From: a virus
Direction: 5' to 3' (one strand)
IMG/VR virus record: IMGVR_UViG_3300044713_000003
Span: 1 to 49,300 of that record
DNA: 49,300 bases
A program made the translations under genes and the position numbers. Numbering within the stretch: position 1 is the stretch's first letter; every line of letters begins with the position of its first letter. Under the pieces are notes generated by a model, which was not told the origin of the DNA, searched no databases, and saw nothing but the letters and a program-made list of their open reading frames with translations. Positions 8,158-14,230 of this stretch are shown here, piece by piece.

Positions 8158-8775
8158 TTACGCGATCCGAAACACTCGCGCTCCGTCTGCCGCTTCAACA
8201 AACGTTGATCCCTGATAGGTCTGACCGGCAGTAACCTGCCGCAACGTGAACTTCTTCGTTGCAACCAATTCGGGCACTTGAACACCCTTGCGATTGGCCT
8301 TCGTCTTGACAGTTCCATCAGGATTGGTAGCTTCAACGCTGAAACGCCGCGTTGCGCTGGAAACGGTTGATGCGAATGTTTCCCAGGGCTTCGGATAACC
8401 AGCGGTTGCGGCAACAAAGAACGATTGCCCAACGGCCATCTTCGAGAAGGGGTACTCTTCCGTCTTCTTTCCGCCCCGCTTTGCAGGTGCTAGCGGAATC
8501 CCATCTAACAGCGAATAAGAAACAGCAGCAACAGGTTCAACAGGGATAACAGCAGCCGGCCCCGCCGTGTGACTTTCAAGCAACTTCTGTGTTGCCCTTG
8601 CAGCGATCTTGCCATCTGCCGTCTTGATTGTCGGATTGACTTCGATATGTCCCGCTTCAACCAACGCGGCAACGTGTTCCGGGTTGACAAGTGAATAGCC
8701 TTGTTCACTCTTCGTATCAACAACGATAGTGTTCAAGAGCGCAGTGTGATCAACTGTCTTATTCTTCTTCGCCAT
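8158..8775 (-). CDS. Unknown phage protein with repeated strand motifs
   Basis: A 205-residue protein starting at ATG 8775 (GGAG upstream). The N-terminal 80 residues look helical (LVNPEHVAALVEAGHIEV). The C-terminal half has two similar strand patterns, YPFSKMAVGQSFFV and TRRFSVEAT, and ends in GARVFRIA. Such small phage proteins occur near replication or accessory genes, but I do not assign a function. It has its own promoter (8813-8841) and terminator (8029-8066), so it is a monocistronic unit. Confidence 0.7.
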   Translation of the reverse strand: MAKKNKTVDHTALLNTIVVDTKSEQGYSLVNPEHVAALVEAGHIEVNPTIKTADGKIAARATQKLLESHTAGPAAVIPVEPVAAVSYSLLDGIPLAPAKRGGKKTEEYPFSKMAVGQSFFVAATAGYPKPWETFASTVSSATRRFSVEATNPDGTVKTKANRKGVQVPELVATKKFTLRQVTAGQTYQGSTFVEAADGARVFRIA

Positions 8776-8812
8776 TTTGTTTAATCTCCATGCCTGATTA
8801 GGCCGTGAGTTC

Positions 8813-8841
8813 AATTTAAGCGTTGCCGGTTCCCTTGTCAA
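8813..8841 (-). promoter_or_regulatory. Sigma70-type promoter for the gene at 8158-8775
   Basis: On the minus strand TTGACA (8841-8836), a 17-bp spacer and TAAATT (8818-8813). The -35 abuts the end of the upstream gene. The predicted leader is about 30 bases and includes the GGAG ribosome site. Confidence 0.7.
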
Positions 8842-8842
8842 G

Positions 8843-9103
8843 CTATTTTCCATCTTTTATTAGCTGTTCAATCATTTCCTTGCGCTTTTTGCACATTGGA
8901 CAATCCTTACCATACCTACAAAGATCAACAGGCCGAATGGTGCGAATCTTGCCATGTCGCGTTAGATGCACTTCAAGTTTGGTTCCACACTCCGCCAAGA
9001 ACTTTCGTACAGTGTCAAAGGATTGTGGCGATCTATCGCAAATGTGAACGGTGATTGTAGGCATTGGAACGGCATCTTGCAAGGTGTATGTCGAAATACT
9101 CAT
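8843..9103 (-). CDS. Small Cys-rich protein of unknown function
   Basis: An 86-residue protein whose ATG overlaps the stop of the VRR-NUC gene (ATGA), so it is the last gene of a coupled set. The C-terminal half holds three Cys in CRYGKDCPMCKKRKEM, a possible zinc knuckle followed by a charged helix. No family is recognised. Confidence 0.65.
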   Translation of the reverse strand: MSISTYTLQDAVPMPTITVHICDRSPQSFDTVRKFLAECGTKLEVHLTRHGKIRTIRPVDLCRYGKDCPMCKKRKEMIEQLIKDGK

Positions 9104-9495
9104 TTTCCCAACTCCAAATAATAGATTAAAAAATCTCTTGCTTCAATCCAGGATCGTGCAACAGCAATAGCGTAACCCTTCGCTGCTAAGTTATGCTCCC
9201 AAATCTTTTGTTCGTCTGATTGTTGATTCTTTTTGACTTTCATTTCAATCCAGAATCCGTGATAAGTTCCACGCGGGATTGGGAGAAATATATCTGGAAC
9301 CCCAGGTTTAACGCCTTCTGCTTTTAAATGTCCCGCTTCTATTTTGTTTCTTGATCCACCGTTAGGTATATGAAACATCATTTCTAATTCAGGAAATTTA
9401 GACCGTTGATCCGGCAATGCGGCCCAACAGAACAACGCCGTTTGATGAGCCGCTTCGGTTCCTGCTTTAGCTAAGTCTTCTGGTGTTGGCGGCAT
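9100..9495 (-). CDS. VRR-NUC domain nuclease
   Basis: The VRR-NUC fold is a PD-(D/E)XK nuclease often carried as a stand-alone protein by phages. Visible motifs are the GVPDIFLPI strand with the catalytic Asp, WIEMKV with the Glu-x-Lys pair, and SDEQKIWEHNLAAKGYAIAV near the C-terminus. It probably cuts branched or structured DNA during replication or recombination. The start at 9495 (131 residues) follows AAAGGA at good spacing. The same frame is open for another 53 codons upstream without an ATG, so a longer form from GTG cannot be excluded. Confidence 0.82.
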   Translation of the reverse strand: MPPTPEDLAKAGTEAAHQTALFCWAALPDQRSKFPELEMMFHIPNGGSRNKIEAGHLKAEGVKPGVPDIFLPIPRGTYHGFWIEMKVKKNQQSDEQKIWEHNLAAKGYAIAVARSWIEARDFLIYYLELGK

Positions 9496-9607
9496 TACTT
9501 GAAATCCTTTCTTTTGTGCCGGCCCCGGTTGTACTTCCCAGGGCCGGTCATGCCTCTTGTATCGAATTGTAGTTGTTCCGTTGGAGTTTGGTTCCCGGTC
9601 CACCGCG

Positions 9608-9733
9608 TTACACCGGGACAATACAAGCAAGAAATCCTTTACCGGATGGGCGCATTAAGGCATCGTCAACGGTATTCGTTGCGGCCAATGTGGATTCCGG
9701 CAGTTCCACAATCCCAATGTAAATCCAAATCAT
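9608..9733 (-). CDS. Mini-protein of 41 residues, unknown
   Basis: A short reading frame starting three bases after the stop of the membrane-protein gene at 9737-9925, with GGGGGAA as ribosome site. It begins MIWIYIGIVELPESTLAAT and ends with a hydrophobic FLACIVPV. Good spacing and codon-like composition support it as a real member of the coupled set 10496-8843. Function unknown. Confidence 0.5.
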   Translation of the reverse strand: MIWIYIGIVELPESTLAATNTVDDALMRPSGKGFLACIVPV

Positions 9734-9736
9734 TCT

Positions 9737-9925
9737 TCAATTCCCCCAGGGTAACAAACACCAAAGGCAAGCAAGCAAATATCCAAGAATCATCAATCCA
9801 ACAAACTTTAGTGTTGTCCTGATTATCCAACCAACTTTTTCAGGTGTTGTTGCAACACTCCAACAAACTTCTTCAACGCCGCGTTCTTTGGAATAGTAGT
9901 TGTAAGTTGGAACTTTGATTTTCAT
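9737..9925 (-). CDS. Small membrane protein
   Basis: A 62-residue protein with one predicted membrane span near the C-terminus (FVGLMILGYLLACLWCLL). The N-terminal half is polar. Its ATG overlaps the stop of the upstream gene (ATGA). Unknown function; small inner-membrane proteins in early clusters often modify the host envelope or exclude other phages, but that is only a general analogy. Confidence 0.6.
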   Translation of the reverse strand: MKIKVPTYNYYSKERGVEEVCWSVATTPEKVGWIIRTTLKFVGLMILGYLLACLWCLLPWGN

Positions 9926-10320
9926 AGTTTGCTACCTCGTTCCAAAAAATTGATGTGATTTGTCCAACCTTCAGACGAAGGACTAACTAAGCCGCCCCGT
10001 CTCGTATCGTTGTTAGTCCAACCGTTTGAAGCAGCAAGACGAGTTGCTACAACCTCTGTCGAACAATTAGCTTTTTCTATTTGTTCATTAGCTATACGAC
10101 GAATTACAGAGTTACCGTTTTCGGTTATCGAATCTATGGTTCTGCTCAATATATCTTTATAAGGTAATCCTATTGTTCCTTCAAACGCCCATTCTTTAAG
10201 CGTTGAATTATGCAGGTTAACCACTTCAAACGCCGTTTCCGCATCCTTGAAGGTTCCAACCCAGGCCCCTTCCGAATCATGCACGATATGTTTGTTGATT
10301 GTACCTACAAGCCATTCCAT
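9922..10320 (-). CDS. Unknown early protein
   Basis: A 132-residue soluble protein with no recognised domain. It begins MEWLVGTINKHIVHDSEGAWV, a beta-rich pattern, continues with an Ile/Glu-rich helix (SVIRRIANEQIEKA), and ends in a Ser/Asn-rich tail. Its ATG overlaps the stop of the 58-residue gene upstream, giving translational coupling. Confidence 0.6.
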   Translation of the reverse strand: MEWLVGTINKHIVHDSEGAWVGTFKDAETAFEVVNLHNSTLKEWAFEGTIGLPYKDILSRTIDSITENGNSVIRRIANEQIEKANCSTEVVATRLAASNGWTNNDTRRGGLVSPSSEGWTNHINFLERGSKL

Positions 10321-10496
10321 CAGCGGCCAACTTTCGCAACGCCGTTAAGATTGGAACGTCCGGCTGCATATTGGGTTTCAATGGTTAGAGCAATCATTTC
10401 ATCAATTGCCAGGGGGTTAGAATCGAACCAATTGTGAAGCTTTCTAGCTTCTTCAAATGGCAACGTTGCAAGGAATCGCCGTAGAACTTCAGGCAT
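10320..10496 (-). CDS. Small helical protein, first gene of a coupled set
   Basis: A 58-residue protein (MPEVLRRFLATLPFEEARKL at the start) with an AGGAAAGGA ribosome site before ATG 10496 and a stop overlapping the next ATG (TGATG). Predominantly helical; no family recognised. It is the first gene downstream of the promoter at 10546-10575. Confidence 0.65.
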   Translation of the reverse strand: MPEVLRRFLATLPFEEARKLHNWFDSNPLAIDEMIALTIETQYAAGRSNLNGVAKVGR

Positions 10497-10545
10497 TTGG
10501 GAAATCCTTTCCTGTCTAGCGGTCTTTTGCTGATAAATTGACTTG

Positions 10546-10575
10546 ACACTAAACCGGCCTAACCTGCCCTGTCAA
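10546..10575 (-). promoter_or_regulatory. Sigma70-type promoter for the 10496-8843 gene set
   Basis: On the minus strand TTGACA (10575-10570), an 18-bp spacer and TAGTGT (10551-10546). It lies inside the loop and arm of the hairpin at 10553-10593, so termination of the upstream unit and initiation of this one overlap physically. Confidence 0.6.
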
Positions 10576-10593
10576 GAGCTAAATTAGGCCGGT
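10553..10593 (-). terminator. Hairpin at the end of the upstream unit
   Basis: ACCGGCCTAA (10553-10562) and TTAGGCCGGT (10584-10593) form a perfect 10-bp stem with a 21-base loop. The right arm includes the stop codon of the gene at 10584-10826. Only a weak T run follows, so termination may be partial. Confidence 0.5.
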
Positions 10594-10826
10594 CGTGTGG
10601 GAATCCAGGTTTTTACTAGGTAACGTCTGCTAATCAATTCTGCCGTTGCTCTAGTTGCGTTAAGCATTGCAGAAGTCATTGCATCGTCGTAACCAATGCC
10701 GCCTTCGGTAATGGCATTAACAAATAGTTCGGCAGTTACCTTTACGAAGAATTGCTCTTCCATTGGGTTGAGAGTGAACTCTTGATTGATGCCATGCAAG
10801 CCAACAACAGGAATGCGGATTTTCAT
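10584..10826 (-). CDS. Unknown early protein
   Basis: An 80-residue protein with a GAGG ribosome site. It begins MKIRIPVVGLHG and continues as helices (EEQFFVKVTAELFVNAITEG). No family recognised. It is the last gene of the set 11503-10584. Confidence 0.6.
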   Translation of the reverse strand: MKIRIPVVGLHGINQEFTLNPMEEQFFVKVTAELFVNAITEGGIGYDDAMTSAMLNATRATAELISRRYLVKTWIPTRPA

Positions 10827-10835
10827 TTGATAGCC

Positions 10836-11036
10836 TCAAGGCAAGCTAACAAATCTCATTGCTTGCCGATCTGTTGTGATTGTGAAAGTTCCATCCGGCC
10901 AATGAATCACCGAATCACCATCAGGCGTTCCGTTGTGTTCAAGAATACCAATGCAAACATTAACTGGTGGAGTTAGACGTGTCCATTTCAGTCTCGCTCC
11001 GCTATCCAGGTTGCGAACTTCACTTTGCAGGATCAT
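10836..11036 (-). CDS. Small beta-rich unknown protein
   Basis: A 66-residue protein starting at ATG 11036, preceded by AGGTAGGGG and overlapping the stop of the 44-residue membrane protein (ATGA). The sequence alternates hydrophobic and polar residues (VNVCIGILEHN, HWPDGTFTITTD), suggesting a small beta fold. Unknown. Confidence 0.55.
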   Translation of the reverse strand: MILQSEVRNLDSGARLKWTRLTPPVNVCIGILEHNGTPDGDSVIHWPDGTFTITTDRQAMRFVSLP

Positions 11037-11167
11037 TTTGCCCCTACCTTGAATGCGCCGTAAGCGAAGATTGCCAAGCAAAGCAGCAACGCCGCTGCAA
11101 ACACATCAGGAATAAACACCCAGGCACCGATTGCAGCTCCAACAACAAAAACCCCAAACCGGCCCAT
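11033..11167 (-). CDS. Very small membrane protein (44 residues)
   Basis: ATG at 11167 has GAGG eight bases upstream, and the stop overlaps the next ATG. The protein is almost entirely hydrophobic (VFVVGAAIGAWVFIPDV, then AALLLCLAIFAYGAF), so it may span the membrane twice as a hairpin. Unknown function. Confidence 0.6.
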   Translation of the reverse strand: MGRFGVFVVGAAIGAWVFIPDVFAAALLLCLAIFAYGAFKVGAK

Positions 11168-11170
11168 TCT

Positions 11171-11503
11171 CTAACCTCTTTCGACAAATTCAGCAATACG
11201 ACCATTAACCAACTGTTCTTTCTGCCTCAACAGTTCACCATTGCTGATTCGCGTTGGCCGCTCTTGTTCGTAGCTTGGAACGAGAAGCGGAATCGGTTGA
11301 TAAACTTCTAAGGCTTTATTCAAGGCATCTGCTGATCCGTAACGCTTCGCTTGCCATGCGGCTAACCGTAGCTTCCAACCTTCAGCAATGAGAATGTTGC
11401 GCCGAATCGTTGAACCGCGTTTGATTGCTATCATATGCTGTATGGCGTAATACCATGTTGCAATGAACCAAAAGAGTAAAACTACCATGATGTGCCAATC
11501 CAT
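11171..11503 (-). CDS. Membrane-anchored unknown protein
   Basis: A 110-residue protein starting at ATG 11503 with GGAGG upstream. Residues 4-22 form a membrane anchor (HIMVVLLFWFIATWYYAI); the remainder is a basic, helical cytoplasmic region (RRNILIAEGWKLRLAAWQAK). First gene of a four-gene set with two membrane proteins in succession. Unknown family. Confidence 0.6.
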   Translation of the reverse strand: MDWHIMVVLLFWFIATWYYAIQHMIAIKRGSTIRRNILIAEGWKLRLAAWQAKRYGSADALNKALEVYQPIPLLVPSYEQERPTRISNGELLRQKEQLVNGRIAEFVERG

Positions 11504-11525
11504 TGTTGAATCCTCCACTTGCTAA

Positions 11526-11555
11526 ATACTAATGGAACACTGAAAGGATTGTCAA
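11526..11555 (-). promoter_or_regulatory. Sigma70-type promoter for the 11503-10584 gene set
   Basis: On the minus strand TTGACA (11555-11550), 18-bp spacer, TAGTAT (11531-11526), about 22 bases before the start codon, with GGAGG between. Confidence 0.7.
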
Positions 11556-11588
11556 GCTTAAATCGGATAATCATTTTCACAATGACAA

Positions 11589-11918
11589 TCAGACGTTCCT
11601 GAACTTGATTGCGGTTGTTGGAATGTTTGCCAAGGGTGTTGGTTTATACCCTTGGCAAACATTCCAACAACCGCAATCAAGTTGTCTAGCAGGTTCAGGA
11701 TAAACCATTGATGCTAAAGGTTTCGGCGATGCCCATAGCGAAACCGCCTTCGACAAACAACCGGCCCCGCAATAATGAGTAATTAAAGGATCATTAGCCG
11801 TTGACGAATCCCAGGTTAAAACAGTGAATGTTTCTTTTCCAACTTCCATCAAAAACCAATGGTTAGTCTGTTGTTTCGCAACGCCACAACCGTCACACTT
11901 GTAAGTGTTTTCAATCAT
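11589..11918 (-). CDS. Zinc-ribbon-like unknown protein carrying a long inverted repeat
   Basis: A 109-residue protein starting at ATG 11918 (GAGG upstream). It has two Cys pairs typical of a zinc ribbon (YKCDGCGVAK and HYCGAGC), then a further Cys cluster (DCGCWNVC). The last 26 or so codons are made from a perfect 36-bp inverted repeat (11602-11683), so the C-terminus was probably rewritten by a foldback event and may not resemble relatives. Last gene of the 12258-11589 set. Confidence 0.65.
   Translation of the reverse strand: MIENTYKCDGCGVAKQQTNHWFLMEVGKETFTVLTWDSSTANDPLITHYCGAGCLSKAVSLWASPKPLASMVYPEPARQLDCGCWNVCQGYKPTPLANIPTTAIKFRNV
11602..11683. repeat. Perfect 36-bp inverted repeat with 10-base loop
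   Basis: Left arm 11602-11637 and right arm 11648-11683 are exact reverse complements over 36 bases, with GTTGGTTTAT between them. The repeat lies inside the reading frame of the gene at 11589-11918 and would form a very stable hairpin in DNA or RNA. There is no T run at either foot, so it is not a standard terminator. Confidence 0.95.
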
Positions 11919-12112
11919 TGAATTATCCTCGTTCGATGCTGTTCCCAAACAATGCCAGCTTCAAAGGCCATTGCTAGTTGAATGGTGATTACAACCGGCA
12001 ATACAACACCAGATGCGGCGTTACTCATTGCAATTTGAATTTCCTTTGCCCTTGCAACGATTTCGGCGTTCGGAACTTGCGAAACGGATTTCAAAGCTTC
12101 TTCAACAGTCAT
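11915..12112 (-). CDS. Unknown small protein with hydrophobic C-terminal segment
   Basis: A 65-residue protein. ATG 12112 overlaps the stop of the upstream Cys-rich protein, and its own stop overlaps the next ATG, so it is coupled on both sides. Helical N-terminus (TVEEALKSVSQVPNAEIVAR), then VVLPVVITIQLAMAFEAGIV, a possible membrane or hydrophobic helix. Confidence 0.6.
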   Translation of the reverse strand: MTVEEALKSVSQVPNAEIVARAKEIQIAMSNAASGVVLPVVITIQLAMAFEAGIVWEQHRTRIIQ

Positions 12113-12258
12113 TCCGTCACAACCTTTCGATTCGCCCAACGCTTACGCATGTATGCCGCTTGTGCTGCCTTGCATTCTTTGCAGCGGCAACCCTTCGCCG
12201 CGTAAGCAACGCGAGTTCCATGCACTAGGGTTTTGGATTTGCGTCCAGGTTTTGCCAT
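12109..12258 (-). CDS. Cys-rich mini-protein, GCRCxxC family
   Basis: A 49-residue basic protein: HGTRVAYAAKGCRCKECKAA followed by an Arg/Lys-rich helix (YMRKRWANRKV). The motif G-C-R-C-x-x-C-x-A-A, a preceding His and a basic helix match a class of tiny phage zinc-binding proteins. A second copy is encoded at 15001-15171 on the other strand. Nucleic-acid binding is likely from composition but unproven. The ATG sits where transcription should start (promoter 12265-12294), with no room for a ribosome site. Confidence 0.72.
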   Translation of the reverse strand: MAKPGRKSKTLVHGTRVAYAAKGCRCKECKAAQAAYMRKRWANRKVVTE

Positions 12259-12264
12259 AGCAGG

Positions 12265-12294
12265 AATCTAACCTATTCACTGCTAGAGTGTCAA
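12265..12294 (-). promoter_or_regulatory. Sigma70-type promoter giving a leaderless mRNA
   Basis: On the minus strand TTGACA (12294-12289), 18-bp spacer, TAGATT (12270-12265), then 6 bases and the ATG at 12258. The expected +1 therefore falls on or next to the start codon. Confidence 0.7.
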
Positions 12295-12297
12295 GCG

Positions 12298-12330
12298 CAA
12301 AAGAGAACCGGCCCCAGGGCAGGGCCGGTT
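12298..12330 (-). terminator. Rho-independent terminator (minus strand)
   Basis: AACCGGCCC (12306-12314) and GGGCCGGTT (12322-12330) form a 9-bp stem with a 7-base loop. The minus strand continues CTCTTTTG. It ends the unit carrying the gene at 12350-12556 just before the next promoter. Confidence 0.7.
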
Positions 12331-12349
12331 GGAAGGAAAACAACAAGAA

Positions 12350-12556
12350 TCAATCAATGTAATGGTGAAATTGAGTCTGGCACAATCCGAAATCTCGAAC
12401 CCCATAACCATTCTCTTTGCATTCCTTGTCAAACCTTTGACGAATTTCTTCAGTTTGAAACGTTACCAACGTCCAATTGATGCCAGATGTTGTAATGCCT
12501 CCAAGTTCAACAGCAAAATCATAAGGATCAAAAGATTTAACCTTTTCGCCTTTCAT
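12350..12556 (-). CDS. Unknown early protein
   Basis: A 68-residue soluble protein (MKGEKVKSFDPYDFAVELGG at the start, ending QTQFHHYID) preceded by AAGGGG. No recognised family. A small 7-bp hairpin (TTGCCGG and CCGGCAA) lies just upstream, between it and the gene at 12605-12784. Confidence 0.6.
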   Translation of the reverse strand: MKGEKVKSFDPYDFAVELGGITTSGINWTLVTFQTEEIRQRFDKECKENGYGVRDFGLCQTQFHHYID

Positions 12557-12604
12557 CGCTTCATTCCCCTTTCAAGAGAATTGCCGGTTACGATCCGGCA
12601 ACGG

Positions 12605-12784
12605 TTATTTGAGCAACCAACCAAAATAATAACCTCGTGATTGATGCACGATGGAAACACGAAACAATTTGTGCATAGAAACAGGAGTTGCTAACTTTGC
12701 GGCATTTATAGCTTCATTAGCTTTATTCAAAGCTTTTGAATCATGGCCTTCGATAATTCCTTGTACTTGATAACCCATCGTCAT
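12605..12784 (-). CDS. Unknown early protein
   Basis: A 59-residue protein (MTMGYQVQGIIEGHDSKALN at the start). GGAGG precedes two closely spaced ATG codons (12784 and 12778); the first is used. The pattern is a strand, then a Lys/Ala-rich helix, then strands ending YYFGWLLK, as in small ferredoxin-like folds. Unknown. Confidence 0.6.
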   Translation of the reverse strand: MTMGYQVQGIIEGHDSKALNKANEAINAAKLATPVSMHKLFRVSIVHQSRGYYFGWLLK

Positions 12785-12801
12785 ATTTCCTCCACTCTTC
12801 A

Positions 12802-12830
12802 AATATACCAATGTTGGTTGCCGTTGTCAA
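12802..12830 (-). promoter_or_regulatory. Sigma70-type promoter for the 12784-12350 genes
   Basis: On the minus strand TTGACA (12830-12825), 17-bp spacer, TATATT (12807-12802), a near-consensus pair. The leader of about 20 bases holds GGAGG. Confidence 0.8.
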
Positions 12831-12833
12831 TAC

Positions 12834-13043
12834 TTAAACAATACCCATTGCTTTTTTCCAAGCAAGTTTGCGCTCATTTACTTTGTTAATGCAATTGAGG
12901 CAAACAACTTCATCTGGTGATTTTTCAGGAGAACAACCGCGCATAATAGGAAAAGACAACCGATAGTACAAATCCCCTTTGTTAATCGTTCCCGCACAAT
13001 CTGTGCAAATGTGTTGTTTCCGCGCTGTTGTGTTCGTTTTCAT
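12834..13043 (-). CDS. Zinc-finger-like small protein
   Basis: A 69-residue protein starting at ATG 13043 (GGGAG upstream). Two Cys pairs (HICTDCAG and VVCLNCINK) flank a beta-rich stretch (INKGDLYYRLSFP), the layout of a treble-clef or LIM-like zinc ribbon. Probably nucleic-acid or protein binding. Its promoter lies within the coding region of the gene upstream. Confidence 0.65.
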   Translation of the reverse strand: MKTNTTARKQHICTDCAGTINKGDLYYRLSFPIMRGCSPEKSPDEVVCLNCINKVNERKLAWKKAMGIV

Positions 13044-13056
13044 GTTCGTTTCTCCC

Positions 13057-13254
13057 TTACTTGAATAGATTAGCACGTTTCAGCGTATTGTCAACATAAT
13101 TCTTCAAATTATTTTCAGGCCAAACCAGCTTAATATTTATTTTACTCCACTCCAAAAAATCCTTATACGCCAACGCTAATTCCGTTGTCAGATAAAGCGA
13201 TTTACTAACCCCAAGGTGTTGCTGATTTTCATTTTGTATACCCTTGCATGGCAC
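13057..13254 (-). CDS. Unknown early protein
   Basis: A 65-residue protein (MPCKGIQNENQQHLGVSKSL at the start) with helical AYKDFLEWSKINIKLVW and a basic C-terminus. The ribosome site is weak. Supported by the open frame and by a plausible promoter about 80 bases upstream (13336-13365, weak -10). Moderate confidence. Confidence 0.45.
   Translation of the reverse strand: MPCKGIQNENQQHLGVSKSLYLTTELALAYKDFLEWSKINIKLVWPENNLKNYVDNTLKRANLFK
13067..13094 (-). promoter_or_regulatory. Sigma70-type promoter for the gene at 12834-13043
   Basis: On the minus strand TTGACA (13094-13089), 16-bp spacer, TAATCT (13072-13067), inside the end of the upstream reading frame. Confidence 0.6.
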
Positions 13255-13382
13255 TTTTTAAATAGACTGTGCAAAAGTATGGCAATACAATTGCTAGATC
13301 AAACGCCAACAAATCGCCTTTCAAACTTCAAAATCCCTTTACAGTATTGACCCATACTTTGTCAAGGATTATTTTAAACCAA

Positions 13383-13407
13383 CAAAAACCGGCCCTTTCA
13401 GGCCGGT
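13383..13407 (-). terminator. Rho-independent terminator (minus strand)
   Basis: ACCGGCC (13388-13394) and GGCCGGT (13401-13407) with a 6-base loop. The minus strand continues TTTTTGTT. It ends the unit of the gene at 13432-13662. Confidence 0.75.
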
Positions 13408-13431
13408 CTAGTGGGTGCCTACAAAAGTTGA

Positions 13432-13662
13432 TCAAATGATTGGTCCGTGTGCTAAATCATCTTCCGTTGGTTCAAACTTCATTTGTTTCAATTCATCATG
13501 CAATCCTTCCAAAACAAAAGCACCATGCTCAAACATCGCTCTCATTGTTTTGGTTGAGGCATTACGTTTAAAATCAATTTGTTTTACCTTCCTACTCCAA
13601 ATCAATTGAAGAATCTCTATTCTCAATTCTTCAACGGTTGTTGCGTTGGATATTAGTTGCAT
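13432..13662 (-). CDS. Unknown helical early protein
   Basis: A 76-residue protein. ATG 13662 is chosen because GGAGG lies six bases upstream; earlier in-frame ATGs lack a site. Helical throughout (TTVEELRIEILQLIWSRKVK), ending in acidic EPTEDDLAHGPII. It is the last leftward gene before the control region, with its own promoter and terminator. Confidence 0.65.
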   Translation of the reverse strand: MQLISNATTVEELRIEILQLIWSRKVKQIDFKRNASTKTMRAMFEHGAFVLEGLHDELKQMKFEPTEDDLAHGPII

Positions 13663-13681
13663 ACATTCCTCCATGCCAACC

Positions 13682-13711
13682 AGCTTAATCCACCAGCGGC
13701 CCAATTGTCAA
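13682..13711 (-). promoter_or_regulatory. Sigma70-type promoter, leftward
   Basis: On the minus strand TTGACA (13711-13706), 18-bp spacer, TAAGCT (13687-13682), about 20 bases before the start codon of the gene at 13432-13662. Confidence 0.65.
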
Positions 13712-14195
13712 TACCTACAATAGCTTTTCACCAATCCAGGCCGATCTTCTCAATCGCTCACCACACTGTTTTGATACTTAACTTCTTTGTTTTCTTTATT
13801 TATATCATATATGTAGTAGATAGAGTATAGAGATTTGATTTTTAGCTATTATAGGCATATATGCGTAAATGATTGATCGGCCAACCACTTATCTTTTCTG
13901 TATATGTGTTGTATACGTTCTGTATGTATTTGTATGTTATACGGCTTGTATATCGCCCCAAAAGATACAACCATATACAACAGGCATACAACCGGCATTC
14001 AGGAAAGATACATACCAATGGAATGAACAAAGTACAAAATACAGGCCCTTTTTACTACCATTTAAGCCAAAAAATCTACTACACTTCCAACTCCATTAGA
14101 ATCAACAGGTTAACTAAAAATAGACACTTTTGAAAATCTGGTACATATCTTACAATCAGTTGATTCTAAACTACTTAACTTAAAAAGTCTAAAAT
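13712..14195. promoter_or_regulatory. Divergent AT-rich control region, candidate origin
   Basis: About 480 bases with no convincing gene between leftward and rightward transcription. It is AT-rich, with runs such as TTATTTATATCATATATG near 13797. It contains the TGTAT/ATACA array at 13899-14012. Short open frames cross it, but their composition follows the repeats, and I do not accept them. Position and composition fit a replication origin and/or the early control region. Confidence 0.55.
13899..14012. repeat. Phased TGTAT / ATACA inverted array
   Basis: TGTAT occurs at 13899, 13910, 13921, 13925, 13931 and 13947; its complement ATACA occurs at 13965, 13975, 13986 and 14008. Most spacings are 10-11 bp or twice that, so sites lie on one face of the helix. 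The left arm carries only TGTAT and the right arm only ATACA, around a centre near 13958. This is the arrangement expected of multiple protein-binding sites (iterons or operators). Confidence 0.75.
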
Positions 14196-14230
14196 TTGAC
14201 AACTTCTCATACAAGGTGTATTTGTGGGTA
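14196..14230 (+). promoter_or_regulatory. Rightward early promoter, probable leaderless start
   Basis: TTGACA (14196-14201), 17-bp spacer, TATTTG (14219-14224), then 6 bases to ATG 14231. The -10 is weak, but the geometry matches the leaderless promoters at 12265-12294 and 19632-19661. Confidence 0.5.

Noticed and set aside
10405-10440. T-loop-like GGTTCGATTC on the minus strand suggesting a tRNA
   Set aside because: It lies inside the 58-residue gene, and no acceptor or anticodon stems can be drawn around it.
13869-14133. Short plus-strand reading frames across the control region
   Set aside because: Their translations follow the TGTAT/ATACA repeats (Tyr/Val/Cys runs), lack ribosome sites and sit in AT-rich non-coding DNA.
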